From an uncultured Eubacteriales bacterium (lineage in GTDB: Bacteria > Bacillota > Clostridia > Oscillospirales > Oscillospiraceae), in assembly GCA_900555795.1 (NCBI GenBank), contig USMP01000079.1, positions 1 to 6,490 on the forward strand: a stretch of 6,490 nt of DNA, read 5' to 3'. A program made the translations under genes and the position numbers. This document shows, in pieces, positions 1-6,034 of the stretch (positions are counted from its first letter, which is position 1; each line of letters starts with the position of its first letter). The notes beneath the pieces are model-generated. The model saw nothing but the letters and a program-made list of their open reading frames with translations, searched no databases and had not been told where the DNA came from.

Positions 1-28
1 CCCCAGGGGGCGGCAAACTGCTGTGGAA

Positions 29-57
29 ATTGTACCACAGGGAAGTCCCCGGGGCAA
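29..57 (-). promoter_or_regulatory. Putative extended -10 promoter reading out of the left edge
   Basis: Read on the minus strand, TTGCCC (57-52) is followed after exactly 17 bases by TACAAT (34-29), and TGG directly precedes the -10, giving an extended -10. The -10 lies inside an inverted repeat, CTGTGG (21-26) and CCACAG (35-40), which could be an operator or chance. Transcription would leave the window to the left, so the gene it serves is not visible. It lies just beyond the stop of the permease gene and points the same way. Confidence 0.45.
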
Positions 58-67
58 CAGGAAATTT

Positions 68-81
68 CCGTCACCTGACGG
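68..81 (-). other. Short inverted repeat after the permease stop
   Basis: CCGTCA and TGACGG form a perfect 6-base inverted repeat with only two bases between them, 17 to 30 bases beyond the permease stop. On the minus strand it is followed by AAATTT rather than a T run, so it is not a convincing intrinsic terminator. No better terminator is visible between the permease stop and the left edge. The operon could therefore read through, or end by another mechanism. Confidence 0.25.
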
Positions 82-97
82 CCCGGCGCTTTTCGGC

Positions 98-1972
98 TCA
101 ACTCACCGGAGCCAGCTGGGCGGTGGCCGGGACAGCCCCGTAGGCGTCCCGCTCCACCTGGGCCCACTGGGCCAGTTCCTCCCGGGTACAAGCCCCCTCC
201 TCCACCAGGACGTCCATGGTGTGGGTCATGGAGTCCCAGAGGGTGATGCTGCGGTGGCTGTAGCGGTACCCGCCGTTCCGGTCCTCCGTGCGGGCACGAA
301 ATTCCAGTTCCAATTCAATTGCGTAGCGCAGCCGGCCTGTGGGGACGCTCTCCGGCGCGTAGCCGGGAATGTTCCCCTCCTCCAGGTCCGCCAGCAGGGC
401 CGTATACAGGCGCTGGGGGTCCAGGCTGCCGTCCTGGCTGTAACCCTGGTAATGATTGTAGACATACGCGCCGGAGAGCACGTAGCCCAGGGGGGCCTCC
501 ACCTGCCGGCCCAGCACGGCGGGGTCGTTATAGAGGGCGTTCAGCAGCTGATCGTAGGTGCCCTCCTCCGTCCAGCGCTCCGCCGACAGAGGCAGACGGT
601 AGCTGCGGCGCAGGCGGCCGCCGCTTTTCAGTTCGTAGTGGAAGGTCATGTAGAGCACATCGTCCCAGCCGTCCCTGGTCTCCATGGTCTGGGCCACATA
701 GGCCTTATCCGCCACAATGGCCCGCTGCAGATCCATTACCCGCTCCACCAGGGCCCGGTCCCGCTCCCCGTCCAGTTCCAGATATTGGCCCTCCGGGCCG
801 GAGAGGGACAGGGTGGCCACATCCTCCGGCCTGGGGACTCGGGTCTCCGCTCCGAAGGGGTCCAGAACCACGGCGGCCAGCAGCAGCGCCGCGCCGGCGC
901 AGACAGCCAACGCCCCCCTCCAGCTGCCACGGAACACCCGGGGCGTCTTTTCCAGCAGCATGGAGGCCACGTAGTAGCCCACCATGCCGGTGAGGACCAG
1001 ACACACCCCCATGGGCAGCAGATCGGCAAACTCGCCCTTCTGGAACAGTTCCCCCCAAATCAGGGTGTAGAGCACCTGGCCCAGCGTCAGCGCGCCGGCC
1101 AGGGCCATACCGTAGCGGAACACAGGGCGCAGCCACCGGAAGGCCACCACATCCCCGGCGCTCTCGCTGCGGCGCAGGCGGCAGAGCAGCCACCCCAGGG
1201 CCAGCAGCCCCAGGCCCGCCAGCGCATAGAGGGCCACGGTGCTCAGCCCCTCCAGGCCTACGGACACCGTATTCCCCTCGTCGTATACCCGCCGGCAGGT
1301 GAATCTTGTGTAGATCTGCACAATGGGAGAGAGCCAGTTCAGCACCCCGTCGCCGCCGCTGCCGAGGCCGAAAAGAAACTGGCTGGCAAAGCTGCGGACC
1401 AGCGCCTCCGCGGCGGGGGCGAAAAAGTTCCCCACCAGATAAAACACAGGCAGGGCAAACGCATTGCCGGTGCACATGGCCCAGAAGGTGGCCATGCCGA
1501 AAAAGAGCACAGAGAGCAGCACCACCGCCGCCGCCGTGTACAGCACCGCCACCACATCCATAAATCCACCCCCCAGCGCCACCAGACAGCTGAGGCCACC
1601 CACCACGGCGTAGGGAATGAGCATCATGGCCAGTCCCGAGAGGGTGCTGGTGAGAAAGAGGCCGGTGCGGTCGATGGGCAGGGCGTGCATCAGCCCCACG
1701 GACCGGCCGGTGTACAGGTACCCCCACACCGCCATGGCGCAGAGGATGGCGTAGACAAGGGTGATGCCCGGCACCAGGGTGGTGACGGCGGAGTAGAGCA
1801 GGGCGGCAAAGTCCAGGGCGCTTACCTCGGCCCAGGGCATGCTGACCAGGGTCAGCAGCAGGTACAGCGGCGCCAGGCAGCCCAGCAGGGTGGCGCCGCC
1901 CCACAGGGGCCAGAAACGGGTCAGATTCTTGCGGAACAGCGTCCGGTTAAAGGATGATCTCTTTGACGGCAT
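98..1972 (-). CDS. ABC exporter permease with large soluble C-terminal domain
   Basis: This is a 624-residue integral membrane protein and the probable membrane partner of the ABC ATPase encoded just upstream. Hydrophobic stretches suggest about nine membrane segments, near residues 21-43, 57-84, 104-130, 136-163, 166-184, 243-264, 285-308, 317-338 and 353-370. Residues 371-624 are polar and contain many aromatic residues, and look like a separate soluble domain, possibly on the outer face. From memory this resembles the DUF6449-type tail of clostridial YtrC/D-like permeases; that is not verified. The ATG at 1972 is preferred over the in-frame ATG at 1993 because GGGAGG (1986-1981) lies 8 bases before it. 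The start overlaps the ATPase gene by 26 bases, so translation is probably coupled. The substrate is unknown; related systems act in cell-envelope or antimicrobial stress, which is inference here. Confidence 0.85.
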   Translation of the reverse strand: MPSKRSSFNRTLFRKNLTRFWPLWGGATLLGCLAPLYLLLTLVSMPWAEVSALDFAALLYSAVTTLVPGITLVYAILCAMAVWGYLYTGRSVGLMHALPIDRTGLFLTSTLSGLAMMLIPYAVVGGLSCLVALGGGFMDVVAVLYTAAAVVLLSVLFFGMATFWAMCTGNAFALPVFYLVGNFFAPAAEALVRSFASQFLFGLGSGGDGVLNWLSPIVQIYTRFTCRRVYDEGNTVSVGLEGLSTVALYALAGLGLLALGWLLCRLRRSESAGDVVAFRWLRPVFRYGMALAGALTLGQVLYTLIWGELFQKGEFADLLPMGVCLVLTGMVGYYVASMLLEKTPRVFRGSWRGALAVCAGAALLLAAVVLDPFGAETRVPRPEDVATLSLSGPEGQYLELDGERDRALVERVMDLQRAIVADKAYVAQTMETRDGWDDVLYMTFHYELKSGGRLRRSYRLPLSAERWTEEGTYDQLLNALYNDPAVLGRQVEAPLGYVLSGAYVYNHYQGYSQDGSLDPQRLYTALLADLEEGNIPGYAPESVPTGRLRYAIELELEFRARTEDRNGGYRYSHRSITLWDSMTHTMDVLVEEGACTREELAQWAQVERDAYGAVPATAQLAPVS

Positions 1973-2846
1973 ATTGCTCACCTCCCAGTTCATAGATAAA
2001 AATTTCCTCCAGGGACAGGGGCAGGGCCTCCAGCATCATGGGGTCAAACTGGGCCAGCCGCTGGCTCACCGCCGCCGCCGCGCCCCGGACAATGTAGGTG
2101 TAGACCCGCCCCACATGGGAGGTGTGCAGCACCGGCAGGTCTCCCGGCAGCACCGGCGCGGCGTCGCCGTGCCAGACCACCTGCAGCTTGATGATGTTCT
2201 CCTGCAGATCGGAGAGGCTCCGCTCCAGCAGCACCTTGCCCTTGTTCATAATGCCCACGTGGTCGCAGACGTCCTCCAACTCCCGCAGGTTGTGGCTGCT
2301 GACCAGCACCGTGGTGCCGTGCTCCGCCACGTCGGACATCATCATGCTCCACACCTGCCGGCGCATCACCGGGTCCAGCCCGTCCACCGGTTCGTCCAGA
2401 ATCAGGTACCGGGGCCGGCAGCACATGGTCAGCCAAAAGGCCACCTGCTTCTGCATCCCCTTGCTCAGCCGGCGGATCACCGCCTTCTCCGGGATGGAAA
2501 ACACCTCCTTGAACCGCTCGTAGCGGCCCATGTCAAAGGAGGGGTAGAAGCCGCGGTAGAAGCGCATCATATCCCGCACGGTGGCGGAGGCAAAGTAGTA
2601 CCAGTCGTCCGGAATGGCGGCCAGGGCCGCCTTCTTCTCCGGATTTTCATAGATGGGCTCCCCCTCCACCAGCACCTCCCCGCTGTCGGGGCGGTAGATA
2701 CCGGTGATATGGCGGATGAGGGTGGTTTTGCCGGCGCCATTGGGGCCCACCAGGCCATATACGCCGCCGTCGGGCACCTGAAGGGAGGCGCCGTCCAGGG
2801 CGGCAAAGCCGTCAAAGGTTTTGACCAGGTTTTTTACTTCAATCAT
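1947..2846 (-). CDS. ABC transporter ATPase, YtrB-like
   Basis: This is a 299-residue cytoplasmic ATPase that would power the permease encoded next. Visible motifs are Walker A GPNGAGKT (34-41), signature LSKGMQKQ (127-134), Walker B YLILDEP (147-153), D-loop GLDP (156-159) and the switch histidine H185 in SSHNL. The Q-loop position reads IPDDWYYF (78-85), with aspartates where glutamine is usual; the signature has Lys-Gly-Met in place of the classical Gly-Gly-Gln. Such changes occur in GntR-associated ABC ATPases as I recall them. Residues from about 220 form a C-terminal extension ending in the usual 'LEEIFI' type segment. The ATG overlaps the regulator's stop as ATGA, and AAGGAG (2859-2854) lies 7 bases upstream. 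The order of regulator, ATPase, permease is that of ytrA-type operons. The single ATPase would act as a dimer. Confidence 0.93.
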   Translation of the reverse strand: MIEVKNLVKTFDGFAALDGASLQVPDGGVYGLVGPNGAGKTTLIRHITGIYRPDSGEVLVEGEPIYENPEKKAALAAIPDDWYYFASATVRDMMRFYRGFYPSFDMGRYERFKEVFSIPEKAVIRRLSKGMQKQVAFWLTMCCRPRYLILDEPVDGLDPVMRRQVWSMMMSDVAEHGTTVLVSSHNLRELEDVCDHVGIMNKGKVLLERSLSDLQENIIKLQVVWHGDAAPVLPGDLPVLHTSHVGRVYTYIVRGAAAAVSQRLAQFDPMMLEALPLSLEEIFIYELGGEQYAVKEIIL

Positions 2847-3205
2847 TGGGCCGCTCCTTCCCGGATAATAGCGAGGATCTCGCCGTCCGTCACATGCAGA
2901 TAGCGCAGCTCAGCAATCAGTTCCCGCAGACGCCCCACCAGCTCCTCCCGCCGGGCCGCCATGGGCTCCGCCAGGACGGCGGCAAAGCTGCCCTTCCCCG
3001 GCACGGAGTAGATAAACCCCTCATTCTCCAGTTCGGAGTAGGCCCGCTGGATGGTGTTGGGGTTTATAGCCAGATCCATGGCCAGCGCCCGCACCGAGGG
3101 CAGCTTCTCATCCGGCTCCAGAGCCCCGGTGACGATCAGCTTGCGCAGCCCGTCCTTAATCTGGCCGTAAATGGGCCGGGAATCCCGGTAATTCAGTGTC
3201 AGCAA
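2843..3205 (-). CDS. GntR family transcriptional regulator, YtrA subfamily
   Basis: This 120-residue DNA-binding protein probably represses its own operon. Residues 8-77 form a GntR winged helix: SRPIYGQI near 9-16, LPSVRALA at 35-42, INPNTIQRAYSELE at 47-60, and the wing SVPGKGSF at 67-74. Only about 45 residues follow the wing, the short two-helix tail expected of YtrA-type regulators, with no large ligand domain. The start is TTG at 3205: AGGAGG (3219-3214) lies 8 bases upstream, and the N-terminus then matches the normal family start. That ribosome site overlaps the stop of the 25-residue peptide gene upstream, and the 3' end overlaps the ATPase start by four bases. The likely target is the inverted repeat at 3318-3336. 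The signal that releases it is unknown. Confidence 0.93.
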   Translation of the reverse strand: MLTLNYRDSRPIYGQIKDGLRKLIVTGALEPDEKLPSVRALAMDLAINPNTIQRAYSELENEGFIYSVPGKGSFAAVLAEPMAARREELVGRLRELIAELRYLHVTDGEILAIIREGAAQ

Positions 3206-3213
3206 CGATACTC

Positions 3214-3219
3214 CCTCCT
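3214..3219 (-). promoter_or_regulatory. Ribosome binding site that fixes a TTG start
   Basis: On the minus strand AGGAGG is followed by 8 bases and then TTG, the start of the GntR regulator. The TAG stop of the upstream peptide (3220-3218) is embedded in the same TAGGAGG string. Ribosomes finishing the peptide would therefore stop on the regulator's initiation site, a classic layout for translational coupling. Confidence 0.8.
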
Positions 3220-3295
3220 ATCTTCGCAGCAGCAGCGCCGCGATACATATAATGGCAAACAATATAATGCCCAGCAGCAACATCGTAAGCAGCAT
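3218..3295 (-). CDS. 25-residue hydrophobic micro-peptide, first gene of the GntR/ABC operon
   Basis: This is a small gene, too short for ordinary gene callers. Translation gives 25 residues, beginning MLLTMLLLGIILFAII and ending CIAALLLRR. Residues 2-23 are almost entirely aliphatic, enough for one membrane helix, and the two final arginines fit a cytoplasmic C-terminus by the positive-inside rule. It has its own ribosome site, GGGAGG (3307-3302), 6 bases before ATG. It is the first gene after the predicted promoter, and its stop lies inside the ribosome site of the GntR gene. I do not recognise a family. It could be a small subunit or regulator of the ABC permease, a coupling leader peptide, or a type I toxin-like peptide; the operon position favours the first two. 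No signal-peptide cleavage site is evident. Confidence 0.6.
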   Translation of the reverse strand: MLLTMLLLGIILFAIICIAALLLRR

Positions 3296-3317
3296 GGCGC
3301 GCCTCCCAGCAAAAACT

Positions 3318-3336
3318 GTACTATTTGGTTTAGTAC
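3318..3336. promoter_or_regulatory. Probable GntR (YtrA-type) operator
   Basis: A perfect inverted repeat, GTACTA-N7-TAGTAC, lies at 3318-3323 and 3331-3336. It covers the predicted transcription start of the minus-strand operon, just beyond the -10 box. GT...AC ends are typical of GntR-family operators. A repressor bound here would block the promoter, consistent with autoregulation by the regulator two genes into the operon. Confidence 0.65.
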
Positions 3337-3340
3337 GCCT

Positions 3341-3369
3341 ATCATACCAGCCTCGGCCCCATCCCACAA
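3341..3369 (-). promoter_or_regulatory. Promoter of the peptide-gntR-ABC operon
   Basis: On the minus strand, TTGTGG (3369-3364) is followed after 17 bases by TATGAT (3346-3341). TGG directly precedes the -10, giving an extended -10 that compensates for the weak -35. The expected start is near 3334, inside the GTACTA inverted repeat. The short leader runs about 40 bases to the peptide ATG at 3295. Confidence 0.65.
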
Positions 3370-3389
3370 GGGAGAAAGGCGGAAGAAAG

Positions 3390-3405
3390 TCTTAAGAATT
3401 CTTAA
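3390..3405. promoter_or_regulatory. Tandem TTAAGA boxes upstream of the operon promoter
   Basis: Read on the minus strand this is TTAAGA-ATTC-TTAAGA, two direct copies one helical turn apart; positions 3392-3405 also form a 14-base perfect palindrome. The centre lies about 64 bases upstream of the predicted operon start. Direct repeats spaced 10 bases are typical of OmpR/PhoB-family response regulators. No such regulator gene is in the window, so the binder is unknown. Confidence 0.35.
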
Positions 3406-3429
3406 AGGCGGCCCTTTTCCCAGCAAAAA

Positions 3430-3867
3430 TCACCCGCCTGGGCCTTCCGCTTCCTCCAGAGCATCCCAGGCGTGACCATGGTGCTCTCCGGCATGTCCAG
3501 CCTGGAGCAGCTGCGGGAAAATCTGCGGACCTATGAGACGCAGGCGCCCCTGACGGAACCGGAGTGGAACACCCTGGTGGGAATCGCCGACCGGATGGTG
3601 GCCGGCGGCGTGCTGCCCTGCACCACATGCCGCTACTGCGTGGACCACTGTCCCCAGGGCCTGAACATCCCCTACCTGCTGCTCCTGTACAATGAGCATG
3701 TGTTCACCGGCGGCGGTTTTTTGGCCCCCATGGCGGTGAGCGCCCTGCCGGAGGATAAGCAGCCCAGCGCCTGTGTGGGCTGTCGCAGCTGCGAGGCGGT
3801 ATGCCCCCAGCAGCTGAAGATTTCCCAGGCCATGGCCGACTTCTCCGGGAAGCTGGGCCTCAGATAG
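3430..3867 (+). pseudogene. 5'-truncated aldo/keto reductase: C-terminal 4Fe-4S part only
   Basis: The frame encodes the C-terminal end of a COG1453-like aldo/keto reductase: the end of the barrel (AWAFRFLQSIPGVTMVLSGM, 3436-3495), a helical linker, then two ferredoxin-like motifs. Counting from GTG at 3472, these are C50-x2-C53-x2-C56-x3-C60-P and C101-x2-C104-x2-C107-x3-C111-P, enough for two 4Fe-4S clusters. Full-length relatives run to about 370 residues; here some 230 N-terminal residues, with the catalytic barrel, are missing and the space upstream is taken by the oppositely oriented GntR operon. Family-like sequence continues upstream of the GTG as far as about 3430 and there is no clear ribosome site. 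It is therefore better read as a remnant than as a small ferredoxin. A pipeline might call 3472-3867 a 131-residue 4Fe-4S protein. The cysteines are intact, so decay is recent or the piece is still used. Confidence 0.7.
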
Positions 3868-3870
3868 CTG

Positions 3871-3911
3871 AAAAAACAGCCCCCGCCTCCGGCTGAGCCG
3901 GAAGCGGGGGG
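3871..3911 (-). terminator. Intrinsic terminator of gapA, possibly shared by both strands
   Basis: A GC-rich hairpin forms between 3880-3886 (CCCCCGC) and 3904-3910 (GCGGGGG), continued after a 2x2 internal loop by CCGGC and GCCGG around a three-base loop. On the minus strand it is followed by six T's (complement of 3871-3876), so it ends gapA transcripts about 22 bases past the stop codon. On the plus strand only a weak TTTT follows some nine bases later, so termination of the reductase remnant is less certain. Confidence 0.85.
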
Positions 3912-3932
3912 CCGCAGGTTTTCCGCTGCGAT

Positions 3933-4958
<1,026 letters not shown>

Positions 4959-4986
4959 TCAAATCTTAAAATGGCATTGTAATTGT

Positions 4987-5015
4987 ATTATACACCTCTC
5001 TTTTTTAATTGAAAA
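4987..5015 (-). promoter_or_regulatory. gapA promoter
   Basis: On the minus strand, TTTTCA (5015-5010) is followed after 17 bases by a perfect TATAAT (4992-4987). The expected start near 4980 leaves a leader of about 37 bases before the gapA ATG. The -35 box is five bases from the identical -35 box of the divergent promoter. Confidence 0.75.
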
Positions 5016-5020
5016 GTGTT

Positions 5021-5049
5021 TTTTCACGGAATAGCCGGAAGTTTATAAT
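5021..5049 (+). promoter_or_regulatory. Upstream promoter of the kinase-like gene
   Basis: TTTTCA (5021-5026) is followed after 17 bases by a perfect TATAAT (5044-5049). It is an exact mirror of the gapA promoter around position 5018, with TGAAAA-N5-TTTTCA at the centre. A start near 5056 would give a leader of about 128 bases. Confidence 0.6.
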
Positions 5050-5053
5050 TTTC

Positions 5054-5082
5054 TTGTATTTTCTACAAAATTTTGATATGAT
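5054..5082 (+). promoter_or_regulatory. Downstream (extended -10) promoter of the kinase-like gene
   Basis: TTGTAT (5054-5059) is followed after 17 bases by TATGAT (5077-5082), preceded by TGA to make an extended -10. The start would be near 5089, before the leader hairpin at 5117-5145, so transcripts from both promoters would cross that hairpin. Confidence 0.5.
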
Positions 5083-5116
5083 AGCGTGGAGATTACCGGG
5101 ATTTTGCCGTGATAGA

Positions 5117-5145
5117 GGGATGGTGGAATTTCCCATCCTTTTTTT
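5117..5145 (+). terminator. Terminator-like hairpin in the leader of the kinase-like gene
   Basis: GGATGG (5118-5123) pairs with CCATCC (5133-5138) around a nine-base loop; G5117-T5139 can add a wobble pair. Seven T's follow directly (5139-5145). It lies between both predicted plus-strand promoters and the ATG at 5184, so it may be an attenuator, or the end of a short leader RNA. The stem is short and no clear competing antiterminator fold was found by eye. Confidence 0.45.
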
Positions 5146-5171
5146 GTGCCGCCGGGTACAGACTATATACC

Positions 5172-5177
5172 AGGAGG
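5172..5177 (+). promoter_or_regulatory. Ribosome binding site that decides the kinase-like start
   Basis: AGGAGG sits 6 bases before the ATG at 5184. The frame stays open upstream to a GTG at 5109, but that start has no ribosome site and would place the leader hairpin inside the coding region, so 5184 is chosen. Confidence 0.8.
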
Positions 5178-5183
5178 GATTGT

Positions 5184-6014
5184 ATGTCGGATGAAATAAT
5201 AGAGAAAAACTCAGTATTGGTCCAGGTCCTGGGACAGGTTTCCAGCCAGCTGAGAGACTCTCTGGGCAATATCTACAACGCGCTGGAGCACGTAATCCCC
5301 CCGGAAAAGCGGGACGTGGACCAGGAACTGGACCTAAATGCCGCCATCCTCTGCCGCAGCTACTACCGGGTTTTGCGGCTTACCGACAATCTGTCCGAGG
5401 TGGCCGGCCAGAGCATCTCCTGTCCGCCGCGGCTGCGCAACGACGACGTGGTGGACTTCTGTGAAAAATTGGTGTCCCGGGCCCGGCTGCCGGCGGAGTT
5501 GCTGGGTCTGGAACTGTCCTTTGTCTGCGAAAAGCGGGATCACATCATTCTGATGGACCGGGAGCGGCTGGAACTGCTGGGGATGAACCTGCTGTCCAAC
5601 GCTTTCAAATTTACCCCCAGGGGGGGGCGCGTCATCTGGGAGGTACGGGTGGAGCCACGGTGGGTGGAGCTGCGGCTGACCGACACCGGCTGCGGCATCG
5701 CACCGGAGTTGCTGGATACGGTATTTGACCGCTATCTTCACGCCCAGCGCCTGGACCCCCCGCCCCACGGCCTGGGCCTGGGCCTGCCCATCTGCCGCCT
5801 GGTGGCCCGGGAGCACGGGGGCACCATTTTGCTCACCTCCCAGCCCGGCCAGGGTACCACCGTCACCGTTTCCCTGCCCAACCGCAGGAGCCGGGACCCG
5901 GTACTGGGTACCGCCATTCCCACAATCGTGCATCCCGGTGGGTTCAACCCCACCCTGCTGGGGCTGGCGGACGCACTGCCCCGGGAGGCATTTATGCAGA
6001 GGTATTTGGACTGA
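5184..6014 (+). CDS. Soluble histidine-kinase-like ATPase lacking the phosphoacceptor histidine
   Basis: This 276-residue protein has no membrane segment or signal peptide. Residues 11-80 resemble the two helices of a DHp domain, but the H-box reads SSQLRDSL (20-27) where SHELRTPL is expected, so serine replaces the phosphorylated histidine. From about 88 a HATPase_c domain follows: N-box NLLSNAFKFTPRGG (135-148), G1 DTGCGI (167-172), F-box around F181, G2 GLGLGL (196-201) and PGQGTTV (221-227). ATP binding therefore looks intact. Residues 233-276 form an extra tail ending in LPREAFMQRYLD. No response regulator is adjacent. It could be a non-canonical kinase, an ATP-binding regulator such as an anti-sigma-like kinase, or a pseudokinase. 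It is preceded by two promoters and a leader hairpin, and shares a transcript with the frame starting 20 bases later. Confidence 0.8.
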   Translation: MSDEIIEKNSVLVQVLGQVSSQLRDSLGNIYNALEHVIPPEKRDVDQELDLNAAILCRSYYRVLRLTDNLSEVAGQSISCPPRLRNDDVVDFCEKLVSRARLPAELLGLELSFVCEKRDHIILMDRERLELLGMNLLSNAFKFTPRGGRVIWEVRVEPRWVELRLTDTGCGIAPELLDTVFDRYLHAQRLDPPPHGLGLGLPICRLVAREHGGTILLTSQPGQGTTVTVSLPNRRSRDPVLGTAIPTIVHPGGFNPTLLGLADALPREAFMQRYLD

Positions 6015-6034
6015 CACGGCGTAAGGAGCGAACT

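Larger units (their letters stand above)
3304..3429. repeat. 12-base direct repeat flanking the operon control region
   Basis: TCCCAGCAAAAA occurs exactly at 3304-3315 and again at 3418-3429, 114 bases apart in the same orientation. The left copy overlaps the ribosome site of the micro-peptide. The right copy ends exactly where similarity to the aldo/keto reductase tail begins. It may be a scar of short-homology recombination or a coincidence. Confidence 0.5.

Noticed and set aside
23..1957. A 644-residue plus-strand frame opposite the permease
   Set aside because: The permease frame has membrane helices, a ribosome site and operon context. The opposite frame is rich in Gly, Gln, His and Pro in the way expected of an antisense shadow in GC-rich DNA, and shows no motif.
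1973..1993. The upstream ATG at 1993 for the permease
   Set aside because: Its nearest purine-rich site is about 12 bases away, whereas ATG 1972 has GGGAGG at 8 bases.
1839..2903. A 354-residue plus-strand frame opposite the ABC ATPase
   Set aside because: The minus strand carries every ABC motif; the plus frame is an antisense shadow.
5109..5183. An upstream GTG start for the kinase-like gene
   Set aside because: It has no ribosome site, and the added 25 residues would be encoded by the hairpin and T run; ATG 5184 has AGGAGG at 6 bases.
5079..5194. A short plus-strand frame (ATG at 5079) in the leader of the kinase-like gene as a leader peptide
   Set aside because: Its ATG is inside the predicted -10 box and has no ribosome site, so it would not be on the transcript from the nearer promoter.
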